Source of the DNA: Sinorhizobium alkalisoli
GTDB lineage: Bacteria > Pseudomonadota > Alphaproteobacteria > Rhizobiales > Rhizobiaceae
Direction of reading: 5' to 3'
DNA: 64,000 nucleotides
Assembly: GCF_008932245.1 (NCBI RefSeq)
Contig: NZ_CP034910.1
Span: 1,798,001-1,862,000, forward strand
Shown: piece after piece, positions 56,618 through 64,000 of the stretch
Layout of the letters: each line of letters begins with the position of its first letter
How positions within the stretch are numbered: position 1 is the stretch's first letter
Notes under the pieces: generated by a model
The model's input: only the letters and a program-made list of their open reading frames with translations
Told to the model about the DNA's origin: nothing
The model's database searches: none
Position numbers and translations under genes: made by a program

Positions 56618-59065
56618 ATGACCGAGAAACTGGTGATCGTTGGCAATGGCATGGCGCCGGGGCGCATGCTGGAAGAGCTCTTCGAAAAGGCGTCTGGGCG
56701 CTACGACGTGACGATCTTCAACGCCGAGCCGCGCGTCAATTACGACCGCATCATGCTCTCGCCGGTGCTCTCCGGCGAAAAGGAATATGAAGAGATCATC
56801 ATTCATGGCGACGGGTGGTACATCAAGCATGGCATTACGCTCTACAAGGGCCACAAGATCATCGCGATCGACCGCGCTGCCAAGACGGTGACGTCCGACC
56901 ACGGCGTCACGGAAAGCTACGACAAACTGGTGATCGCCACCGGCTCGGTGCCCTTCATCATTCCGGTGCCCGGGAAAGACCTACAGGGCGTGATCACCTA
57001 CCGCGATCTCGACGACGTTCAGGCGATGCTGCTTGCGGCCCAATCGCGCGAAAAGGCAGTCGTCATCGGCGGCGGTTTGCTTGGCCTCGAGGCGGCGGCC
57101 GGTCTCAAGTCGCGTGGTATGGACGTGACCGTGCTGCATGTGATGCCGACGCTGATGGAACGCCAACTCGACCCGGCCGCCGGCTATCTGCTGCAGAAGG
57201 CCGTCGAGGAGCGCGGCATCAAGGTCCTCACGAGGGCGAACACCAAGCGCATCCATGGCGAGACCAGGGTCGAGGGCATCGAACTCGAAGATGGCCGGAT
57301 CATTCCGGCGACGCTGGTGGTGATGGCGGTCGGCATTCGGCCGAATGTCGGGCTTGCCAAGGAAGCGGGCCTCGCCATCAATCGCGGCATCGTCGTCGAC
57401 GCCGGCATGCAGACCTCCGACGGAAGCATCATGGCACTTGGCGAATGCGCCGAGGTCGGCGGCATGGTCTATGGCTTGGTGGCGCCGCTCTACGAAATGG
57501 CGCGGGTAGCCGCATCCCATCTCGCCGGGGACCGCAGTGCCGCCTTCGTGCATTCCGATACACCGACCAAGCTGAAGGTGACGGGTATCAATCTCTATTC
57601 GGTCGGCGACTTCGCCGATGGCGACGGACGCGAAGAGATCGTGCTGCGCGATGCCACCGCCGGCATCTACAAGCGGCTCGTGCTGAAGGACAACCGCATC
57701 ATCGGCACGGTGCTCTATGGAGAGACCGCCGATGGCGCCTGGTTCAACGACCTGTTGAAGCGTGGCACCGATATCTCCGAAATGCGCGATACCCTGATCT
57801 TCGGCCAGGCCTATCAGGGAGGATCCCCGCTGGACCCTACGGCGGCCGTTGCAGCCTTGCCGGATGATGCGGAAATCTGCGGCTGCAACGGCGTCTGCAA
57901 GGGCAAGATCGTCTCGACCATCACGGGCAAGGGTTTAACCTCGCTCGACGAGGTGCGTGCCCACACCAAGGCGTCTGCGTCGTGCGGCTCCTGTACGGGG
58001 CTGGTCGAACAGCTGATGTCCGCCACGCTCGGCGCTGCTTACAACCCGGCCGCGGTGCAGCCGATGTGCGGCTGCACCGATCTCGGACACGACGACGTGC
58101 GCCGCCTCATCAAGGCGAAGAAGCTGAAGACCATTCCCGCCGTGATGCAGGAGCTCGAGTGGAAGACCTCCTGCGGCTGCGCCAAATGTCGCCCGGCGCT
58201 CAACTATTACCTCGTCTGCGATTGGCCGGACGAATATGCCGACGACTACCAGTCGCGCTTCATCAACGAGCGCGTCCACGCCAATATCCAGAAGGACGGC
58301 ACCTATTCGGTGGTGCCGCGCATGTGGGGCGGGGTTACGAACTCCAAGGAACTGCGCGCTATCGCGGACGTCGTCGACAAGTTCAATGTGCCGATGGTCA
58401 AGGTGACCGGCGGGCAGCGCATCGACCTGCTCGGCATCGAGAAGGAAAACCTGCCGGCCGTCTGGGCGGATCTCGGCAAAGCGGGCTTCGTCTCCGGTCA
58501 GGCCTATGCCAAGGGTCTGAGAACGGTGAAGACCTGCGTCGGCTCCGACTGGTGCCGCTTCGGCACCCAGGATTCGACCGGCCTCGGCATCCGCATCGAG
58601 AAGTTCATGTGGGGCTCCTGGACACCGGCCAAGGTCAAGATGGCCGTCTCCGGCTGCCCGCGCAATTGTGCGGAAGCGACCTGCAAGGACGTCGGTGTGA
58701 TCTGCGTCGACTCCGGCTACGAAATCCACTTCGCCGGGGCGGCGGGGCTCGACATCAAAGGCACCGAGGTCCTGGGATTGGTCAAGACCGAGGATGAGGC
58801 GCTCGAACATATCGTGGCGCTCACGCAGATGTATCGCGAGCAGGCCCGCTACCTCGAGCGCATCTACAAATGGGCCAAGCGCATCGGCCTCGACGAGATC
58901 CGCCGGCAGATCATGGAAGATGCGGAAAAGCGGAAAGCCTATTTCGACCGCTTCGTCTTCAGCCAGAAGTTCGCCCAGGTCGACCCCTGGTCGGAGCGCG
59001 TCTCCGGCAAGGACAAGCACGAATTCAAGCCGATGGCCGTCATCCAGAAGGAAGCAGCGGAATGA
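56618..59065 (+). CDS. nirB: assimilatory nitrite reductase large subunit NirB
   Basis: 815 residues from the ATG at 56618. The FAD/NADH part opens L-V-I-V-G-N-G-M-A-P-G-R. A BFD-like [2Fe-2S] domain has C-G-C-N-G-V-C-K near 420. The sirohaem/[4Fe-4S] site has C-V-G-S-D-W-C near 640 and V-S-G-C-P-R-N-C near 678. It reduces nitrite to ammonium with NAD(P)H. Its stop overlaps the nirD start (ATGA). Confidence 0.95.
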   Translation: MTEKLVIVGNGMAPGRMLEELFEKASGRYDVTIFNAEPRVNYDRIMLSPVLSGEKEYEEIIIHGDGWYIKHGITLYKGHKIIAIDRAAKTVTSDHGVTESYDKLVIATGSVPFIIPVPGKDLQGVITYRDLDDVQAMLLAAQSREKAVVIGGGLLGLEAAAGLKSRGMDVTVLHVMPTLMERQLDPAAGYLLQKAVEERGIKVLTRANTKRIHGETRVEGIELEDGRIIPATLVVMAVGIRPNVGLAKEAGLAINRGIVVDAGMQTSDGSIMALGECAEVGGMVYGLVAPLYEMARVAASHLAGDRSAAFVHSDTPTKLKVTGINLYSVGDFADGDGREEIVLRDATAGIYKRLVLKDNRIIGTVLYGETADGAWFNDLLKRGTDISEMRDTLIFGQAYQGGSPLDPTAAVAALPDDAEICGCNGVCKGKIVSTITGKGLTSLDEVRAHTKASASCGSCTGLVEQLMSATLGAAYNPAAVQPMCGCTDLGHDDVRRLIKAKKLKTIPAVMQELEWKTSCGCAKCRPALNYYLVCDWPDEYADDYQSRFINERVHANIQKDGTYSVVPRMWGGVTNSKELRAIADVVDKFNVPMVKVTGGQRIDLLGIEKENLPAVWADLGKAGFVSGQAYAKGLRTVKTCVGSDWCRFGTQDSTGLGIRIEKFMWGSWTPAKVKMAVSGCPRNCAEATCKDVGVICVDSGYEIHFAGAAGLDIKGTEVLGLVKTEDEALEHIVALTQMYREQARYLERIYKWAKRIGLDEIRRQIMEDAEKRKAYFDRFVFSQKFAQVDPWSERVSGKDKHEFKPMAVIQKEAAE

Positions 59066-59415
59066 ACGCTTATAATCTTGCAACCGAAGCCGCGTGGATT
59101 CTGGTCGGCACCGTCGACGACATCCCACGCCAGGGTTCGCGCCGCGTCCGCAATGGCGAAACAAAGATCGCGGTCTTCAGGACAATCGATGACCGGATTT
59201 TCGCATTGGAAGACAAGTGCCCGCACAAGAACGGGCCACTCAGCGAGGGGATCGTACATGACGGTTGCGTCACATGTCCGCTCCACAACTGGGTGATTTC
59301 GCTCGAAACCGGGGAGGCCCAAGGCGCGGACGACGGAAGGACATCAACCTTCCCGGTCCGGATCGAGGGTCGGGAAATCTACCTCGACCTGACAACCAAT
59401 TTTGCAGCTCGCTGA
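59062..59415 (+). CDS. nirD: assimilatory nitrite reductase small subunit NirD
   Basis: 117 residues, Rieske-like fold. It has D-K-C-P-H-K-N-G-P-L-S-E-G and C-P-L-H-N-W, so both Cys-His pairs of a Rieske [2Fe-2S] site are kept, unlike NirD proteins that lack them. It assists NirB. Confidence 0.93.
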   Translation: MNAYNLATEAAWILVGTVDDIPRQGSRRVRNGETKIAVFRTIDDRIFALEDKCPHKNGPLSEGIVHDGCVTCPLHNWVISLETGEAQGADDGRTSTFPVRIEGREIYLDLTTNFAAR

Positions 59416-59444
59416 GTCGCTGCCGAACGCGAAAAGGAACCGCG

Positions 59445-60290
59445 ATGTCCTACGTAGCTCCCCAGGAATTCGCCACCAAGATGATAGATGCGGGCGAGTC
59501 CAAAGTCTTCATGTCCACAAAGGACACACTGATCCGCGCCTACATGGCCGGTGCCATCCTCGCGCTTGCCGCAGCATTCGCGGTCACGATCACCGTCAAC
59601 ACGGGAGAGCCGCTGATCGGCGCCTTGCTCTTTCCGGTCGGCTTCTGTCTGCTTTACCTCATGGGCTTCGACCTACTGACCGGCGTCTTCACGCTGGCGC
59701 CCTTGGCGCTCATCGCCAAGCGTCCGGGCGTGACGATCGGCGGTATTTTACGGAACTGGGGTCTGGTTTTCGTCGGTAATTTTGCCGGCGCGCTGACGAC
59801 CGCCGTGTTCATGGCGATTATCTTCACCATGGGCTTTTCGCAGGAACCCAATGCGGTCGGGCAGAAGATCGGTTCGATTGGTGAATCGCGTACGCTGGGC
59901 TACGCCGCTGCCGGGGCCGCTGGTATGCTGACGCTCTTCATCCGGGCAGTCATGTGCAACTGGATGGTTTCGACCGGCGTCGTCGCGGCCATGATGTCGA
60001 ACTCGGTTTCCGGCAAGGTCATCGCCATGTGGATGCCGATCCTGGTCTTCTTCTATCTCGGTTTCGAGCACTCGATCGTCAACATGTATCTCTTCCCATC
60101 GGGCATCATGCTCGGCGGCCAGTTCACCTGGATGGACTATTTCCTCTGGAATGAAATCCCGACGGTGGCAGGCAATCTCGTCGGCGGCATTACCTTCGTC
60201 GGTGGGATGATCTACGCGACCCATTACAAGACCTCGCCGAGCCGCAATTCGACCGAAAAGCCCGCCACGCGCCTTGTTGCCGCCGAATAA
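59445..60290 (+). CDS. nirC: formate/nitrite transporter NirC family
   Basis: 281 residues with six membrane segments. The FNT landmarks G-F-D-L-L-T-G-V-F-T-L and A-V-M-C-N-W-M-V-S-T-G-V are present, and F-E-H-S-I-V-N-M-Y-L-F-P contains the conserved His. It moves nitrite across the inner membrane. It is the last gene before a strong terminator. Confidence 0.93.
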   Translation: MSYVAPQEFATKMIDAGESKVFMSTKDTLIRAYMAGAILALAAAFAVTITVNTGEPLIGALLFPVGFCLLYLMGFDLLTGVFTLAPLALIAKRPGVTIGGILRNWGLVFVGNFAGALTTAVFMAIIFTMGFSQEPNAVGQKIGSIGESRTLGYAAAGAAGMLTLFIRAVMCNWMVSTGVVAAMMSNSVSGKVIAMWMPILVFFYLGFEHSIVNMYLFPSGIMLGGQFTWMDYFLWNEIPTVAGNLVGGITFVGGMIYATHYKTSPSRNSTEKPATRLVAAE

Positions 60291-60309
60291 ACTGACACAG
60301 CAGTTATCT

Positions 60310-60331
60310 GGTCCCGCCTCGCGGCGGGACC
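60310..60331 (+). terminator. intrinsic terminator after nirC
   Basis: A 9-bp perfect GC-rich stem GGTCCCGCC/GGCGGGACC with a TCGC loop is followed by GTTTCCTTTTT. It lies 20 bp after the nirC stop and 23 bp before the kinase start, so the kinase gene is likely expressed at a lower level. Confidence 0.88.
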
Positions 60332-60353
60332 GTTTCCTTTTTGGGAAGGTTTG

Positions 60354-62087
60354 ATGCTGAAGTCGCTCACCCCGGGCAAACTCACGGTTGATCTCGGCCA
60401 GTACTCGTCGGCGGGTCGCAAGACGATCAATCAGGATTTCCATGGCGCCATCGTTCCGGACGGTGCCGCCCTCACGGTGAAGGGCATCGCTCTTGCCATT
60501 GCCGATGGCATTTCCTCGAGCCCGGTCAGCCATATCGCCGCGGAGACAGCGGTCAAGAGCTTCCTGACCGACTATTACTGCACCTCCGATGCCTGGACGG
60601 TCAAAACCGCCGCAAGCCGCGTGATCGACGCGACCAATTCATGGCTCAGTGCCCAGAACCGGGGCCTCGAAGATCGCGATCACGCCCATGTGACAACGTT
60701 TTCGGCGCTCGTTCTGAAGGGCCGGAGGGCTCATCTCTTCCATGTCGGCGACAGCCGCATCTGGCGGCTTTCCGGCCGCAGCCTTGAGCCGCTGACGACC
60801 GATCATCGCCTGGCGCCTTCACATGGCGAGAGCTATCTGGGCAGAGCGCTTGGATTGCTCCCCTCCGTCGAGATCGACTATCGCCGGCTGGATCTCCAGC
60901 CCGGGGACGTCTTCGTGCTGACTACCGACGGCGTTCACGACAGCGTTTCTCTCCGGACTATTGCCGCATGCATCACTTCGAACGCGGACCTTTCCGCCGC
61001 AGCGGCCGCTATTGCAACGTCGGCCCATGAAGCGGGAAGCAGCGACAATCTGACGATTCAGATCGTCCGGATCGAGGGCCTGCCTGAAGACGACCTGGAG
61101 CCGGTCTTTGACAAGGCAGATTCGTTGCCCCCGGCGCCATTGCCTCGCGTGCCCTGTGAGTTCGAGGGCTACCAGCTTCACCGGCAGATCCACGCGAGCC
61201 ACCGCAGCCATATCTTTCTGGCCACCGAACCGGAAACGGGTGAGCGCGTGGCTCTGAAGTTTACATCGGCTGACATGCGCGAAGACGAAAACTACCTTCG
61301 GCGCTTCGCGATGGAGGAATGGATCGCGCGCCGCCTCTCGAGCGTGCACGTCTTGAAGAGTCGGCAGCCGCTAAAGCCACGCAGATTCCTCTACCTGGTT
61401 ACCGAATTCGTCGAAGGCGAGACCCTGGCTCAATGGATGGCAGACCGGCCGCAAGCCGATCTCCGCGCTGTGCGCGATATCATCGGCCAGATTGCTGACG
61501 GTCTTCGCGCGCTCCACCGCAAGGAAATCATCCATCAGGACTTGCGCCCCGAGAACCTCATGATCGATCGGAGCGGGACCGTGAAAATCATCGACTTCGG
61601 TTCGGCCTTGGTGGCTGGCCTCAACGAGGCAGCGCCAGGGATCGACCGCGGCGACATACTCGGCACAGTCCAATATGCGGCCCCGGAATATTTCGTGGGG
61701 GACCATGGGAGCGAGCAATCCGACCTCTATTCGGTCGGCGTGATCGCCTACCAGATGCTGACCGGTCGTCTGCCTTATGGCGCGGCAGTCGCGCGGACTC
61801 GCAATCGGCGACAGCAACAGAAGCTGCGCTTCAGCAGCTTGCGGCAAATCCGCCCGGATGTGCCGGATTGGGTGGAGGGGGCGATCCGCAAGGCGGTCCA
61901 TCCCGATCCCGCCAAGCGGTATCAGGTGTTATCGGAGTTCGTGTACGACCTCTCGCATCCGAACCCAAACATGGTCGCGACTAATCCGCAGTCCCTGATG
62001 GATCGCAACCCTCTGTTGTTCTGGAAGTGCCTGACCGTCCTCTTGAGCCTGGTGACCATAGGACTGCTCCTGAAAGACTTCGGTTAA
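60354..62087 (+). CDS. PP2C-type phosphatase fused to a Ser/Thr protein kinase
   Basis: 577 residues from the ATG at 60354, with GGGAAGG upstream. The first ~235 residues are a PP2C-like phosphatase (I-A-D-G-I-S-S-S near 45, H-V-G-D-S-R-I-W near 130 and T-T-D-G-V-H-D). The kinase part (about 270-540) has A-L-K-F, H-Q-D-L-R-P-E-N near 392 and I-I-D-F-G-S-A near 411, so the catalytic Asp and DFG Asp are present. A hydrophobic C-terminal segment may anchor it. Similar fusions occur in nitrate assimilation loci of other proteobacteria; the target is unknown. Confidence 0.88.
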   Translation: MLKSLTPGKLTVDLGQYSSAGRKTINQDFHGAIVPDGAALTVKGIALAIADGISSSPVSHIAAETAVKSFLTDYYCTSDAWTVKTAASRVIDATNSWLSAQNRGLEDRDHAHVTTFSALVLKGRRAHLFHVGDSRIWRLSGRSLEPLTTDHRLAPSHGESYLGRALGLLPSVEIDYRRLDLQPGDVFVLTTDGVHDSVSLRTIAACITSNADLSAAAAAIATSAHEAGSSDNLTIQIVRIEGLPEDDLEPVFDKADSLPPAPLPRVPCEFEGYQLHRQIHASHRSHIFLATEPETGERVALKFTSADMREDENYLRRFAMEEWIARRLSSVHVLKSRQPLKPRRFLYLVTEFVEGETLAQWMADRPQADLRAVRDIIGQIADGLRALHRKEIIHQDLRPENLMIDRSGTVKIIDFGSALVAGLNEAAPGIDRGDILGTVQYAAPEYFVGDHGSEQSDLYSVGVIAYQMLTGRLPYGAAVARTRNRRQQQKLRFSSLRQIRPDVPDWVEGAIRKAVHPDPAKRYQVLSEFVYDLSHPNPNMVATNPQSLMDRNPLLFWKCLTVLLSLVTIGLLLKDFG

Positions 62088-62408
62088 GGCATATTGCCTA
62101 TTTTGTAGGCATAAAATGCAAACTATTAAATCTTGTGCACTCGCGTTTTTTTTGCCAGTATAGGCAGGCAGTCAGGCGGCTCCATCGCCTTGGCCCTTCT
62201 TAGAAACGGTGCATCCGCAACGGAGCGGCCCCACCGCCAGCCTTACATCCAGGCGCCAGCATCGACGCTGTGTAACTCATCCAACTCCCTCAGGGAGACT
62301 GGCTGAATTGCATGGCGTTTTTCGTTTGGGCAGGCTCGCGATGGGGAGCGTTCTCAAGCGGCGCATTCCACCTGATCCGGTGGTCAAACGAGGAATTGGT
62401 ACGATCGA
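62088..62408 (+). other. leader region before assimilatory nitrate reductase
   Basis: 321 bp without a convincing gene. A small TGCCTA/TAGGCA stem at 62095-62111 follows the kinase stop. CAGC-ATCGAC-GCTG at 62257-62270 has a hexaloop with A1/G4, and a CTCCC/GGGAG hairpin lies at 62285-62297. A GAGGA site precedes the ATG. No full ANTAR two-hairpin motif or clear terminator is seen. Confidence 0.4.
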
Positions 62409-64000
62409 ATGCCAGAACCGGTCCAAGAGAAGTGCACGAAGACCACTTGTCCCTATTGCGGCGTCGGCTGCGGCGTGATCGCTCGCGTCAGTGATGACGG
62501 CACGGTCAGCGTCAAGGGCGACCCCGAGCATCCGGCCAATTTCGGACGGCTCTGTTCCAAGGGATCGGCGCTCGCCGAAACCCTCGACCTGGAAGGCCGC
62601 CTCCTTTATCCGGAAATCGGTGGACGGCGGGCCGGCTGGGACGAAGCCCTTGCCCTCGTCGCCGAGCGCTTTTCGCAAAGCATCGCGGAACATGGTCCGG
62701 ATTCGGTCGCCTTCTACGTGTCGGGGCAATTGCTGACGGAAGACTATTACATCGCCAACAAGCTGATGAAGGGTTTCATCGGCTCGGGCAATATCGACAC
62801 GAACTCGCGGCTCTGCATGTCCTCATCGGTGGCGGGGCATCGCCGCGCTTTCGGGTCCGACACGGTGCCGGGAACCTATGAGGACCTGGAGCTTGCCGAC
62901 CTCGTCGTGCTGACGGGCTCAAATCTCGCCTGGTGCCATCCGGTGCTTTATCAGCGCCTCGCATCGGCAAAGGCGAGCCAGCCGGAAATGAAGGTTGTGG
63001 TCATCGACCCGCGGCGGACGATGACCTCGGACATCGCCGACATGCATCTGGCGATCGCGCCCGACGGTGACACGGCACTCTTTAACGGCCTCTTCACCCA
63101 TCTTGCGACAAGTGGTGCGATCGACCAGAACTACATCTCCGCGCATACGCGTGGCTTCCCGGAAGCCTTTGCCGCCGCCTCGGCGCTGGACCTTCCCGCA
63201 CTCACCAGGGCGACCGGCCTGACGCAGACGGAGCTTGGTGATTTCTACCGGCTGTTCGAAGAAACCGAGAAGGTCGTGACCTGCTACAGCCAGGGCGTAA
63301 ACCAGTCGGCCGCCGGCACCGACAAGGTCAATGCCATCCTCAATTGCCATCTCGCCACCGGCCGCATCGGCCGGCCCGGCATGGGCCCCTTCTCGCTGAC
63401 GGGTCAACCCAACGCCATGGGCGGGCGCGAAGTCGGCGGGCTCGCCAACATGCTCGCGGCCCACCTGGACCTCGAAAAGGAGCACCACCGCAATCTTGTG
63501 CAGCGTTTCTGGAACGCCCCTGGTCTAGCAACCAAACCTGGCCTCAAGGCGGTCGATATGTTTCGCGCCGTCGCCGACGGGCGCATCAAGGCGTTGTGGA
63601 TCATGGCGACGAACCCGGTCGTGTCGATGCCCGACGCCGACGCGGTCGAGGCGGCGATCAAGGCCTGTCCCTTCGTCGTGATCTCAGACGTCTTGCGGGA
63701 GACAGATACGGCCCGTCACGCCCATGTGACTCTGCCCTCGCTCGGCTGGGGCGAGAAGAGCGGCACGGTGACGAATTCCGAGCGACGAATCTCGCGCCAG
63801 CGCGCCTTCCTCGTTGCGCCCGGAGAAGCACGCGCCGATTGGTGGCAACTGGCCGAAGTCGGGCGGCGAATGGGATTTGCGGAAGCCTTCGGCCACACCT
63901 CTCCGGCCGAGGTTTTCGCCGAACACGCCGCCCTTTCCGGCTTCGAGAACGACGGCCGCCGTGATTTCGACATCAGCGCTCATGCCGCGATCGACGAGGC
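62409..64000 (+). CDS. nasA: assimilatory nitrate reductase catalytic subunit (5' part, runs off window)
   Basis: About 530 residues are visible from the ATG at 62409; the 3' end lies outside. The N-terminal [4Fe-4S] motif has C14, C17, C21 (C-P-Y-C-G-V-G-C) and C48 (L-C-S-K-G). The molybdenum-cofactor region has S-R-L-C-M-S-S and later G-Q-P-N-A-M-G-G-R-E-V. It reduces nitrate to nitrite and completes the pathway with NirBD. The gene is called narB in some rhizobial annotations. Confidence 0.93.
   Translation, partial: MPEPVQEKCTKTTCPYCGVGCGVIARVSDDGTVSVKGDPEHPANFGRLCSKGSALAETLDLEGRLLYPEIGGRRAGWDEALALVAERFSQSIAEHGPDSVAFYVSGQLLTEDYYIANKLMKGFIGSGNIDTNSRLCMSSSVAGHRRAFGSDTVPGTYEDLELADLVVLTGSNLAWCHPVLYQRLASAKASQPEMKVVVIDPRRTMTSDIADMHLAIAPDGDTALFNGLFTHLATSGAIDQNYISAHTRGFPEAFAAASALDLPALTRATGLTQTELGDFYRLFEETEKVVTCYSQGVNQSAAGTDKVNAILNCHLATGRIGRPGMGPFSLTGQPNAMGGREVGGLANMLAAHLDLEKEHHRNLVQRFWNAPGLATKPGLKAVDMFRAVADGRIKALWIMATNPVVSMPDADAVEAAIKACPFVVISDVLRETDTARHAHVTLPSLGWGEKSGTVTNSERRISRQRAFLVAPGEARADWWQLAEVGRRMGFAEAFGHTSPAEVFAEHAALSGFENDGRRDFDISAHAAIDE

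Noticed and set aside
1..64000. CRISPR arrays, tRNA, rRNA and insertion sequences
   Set aside because: I looked for regularly spaced repeats, cloverleaf-like segments and transposase motifs and saw none. A tRNAscan or IS search would be decisive.

Overview
The window looks like part of a large secondary replicon of a Sinorhizobium/Ensifer species, most like the pSymB chromid of S. meliloti. Three things suggest this. There is a RIME-type rhizobial intergenic mosaic palindrome at 17845-17956. Codon use is GC-rich alphaproteobacterial. The neighbourhoods (nitrate assimilation, leucine/isovalerate degradation, a RES/Xre toxin-antitoxin pair, sulfate uptake, a polar amino-acid ABC system) match blocks I remember from pSymB; that comparison is from memory, not from a search. 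I saw no rRNA, tRNA, CRISPR array, phage or insertion sequence.

Layout. (1) 1-22064 is a surface-carbohydrate and signalling region. It holds a partial cyclic-nucleotide-binding protein, a degenerate ABC exporter-like protein, a methyltransferase, three glycosyltransferases, a complete oligopeptide/oligosaccharide-type ABC importer (dual ATPase, binding protein, two permeases), a secreted polysaccharide-lyase-fold protein overlapping a class III nucleotide cyclase, a UDP-sugar dehydrogenase, a DUF3095 cyclase-like protein, a metallo-hydrolase, a polysaccharide deacetylase and a further glycosyltransferase. (2) 22144-27686 is an amino-acid uptake/catabolism unit: binding protein, two permeases, ATPase, RidA and an IclR regulator, divergent from a D-threonine-aldolase-like PLP enzyme. 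(3) 27905-34444 is a sulfate ABC operon (sbp-cysT-cysW-cysA) followed by a second sbp and cysA with cysTW deleted, and then a third short sbp fragment. (4) 34456-42278 has a RES/Xre toxin-antitoxin pair and the leucine/isovalerate operon (ivdH, mccB, ridA, mccA, hmgL, enoyl-CoA hydratase). (5) 42588-44372 has an Lrp regulator with a LysE exporter and an XRE regulator. (6) 44531-49924 has a TfuA protein without a visible YcaO partner, a secreted lectin-like protein, and a tight operon of an N-formylglutamate-amidohydrolase-like protein, a DUF1704/QEGLA metallopeptidase-like protein and a glutathione-synthetase-like ATP-grasp enzyme. (7) 50126-64000 is the nitrate assimilation locus: nasT, nasS, nrtA, nrtB, a two-domain nrtC, nirB, nirD, nirC, a phosphatase/kinase fusion and the start of assimilatory nitrate reductase.

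How the parts work together. In the nitrate locus, NasS (soluble nitrate sensor) and NasT (ANTAR RNA-binding protein) should control a visible leader before nrtA: a sigma-54-like promoter, two hexaloop hairpins with A1/G4 loops, and an intrinsic terminator that shares bases with the second hairpin. Imported nitrate is reduced by NasA and then NirBD; NirC moves nitrite. In the leucine operon, isovaleryl-CoA is oxidised, carboxylated, hydrated and cleaved to acetyl-CoA and acetoacetate.

The most unusual items are the decayed sulfate-operon duplication, the NFGAH/DUF1704/ATP-grasp operon near TfuA (a candidate undescribed peptide- or amino-acid-modifying system), and the ABC protein whose nucleotide-binding motifs have been lost and whose Q-loop-like motif appears three times.
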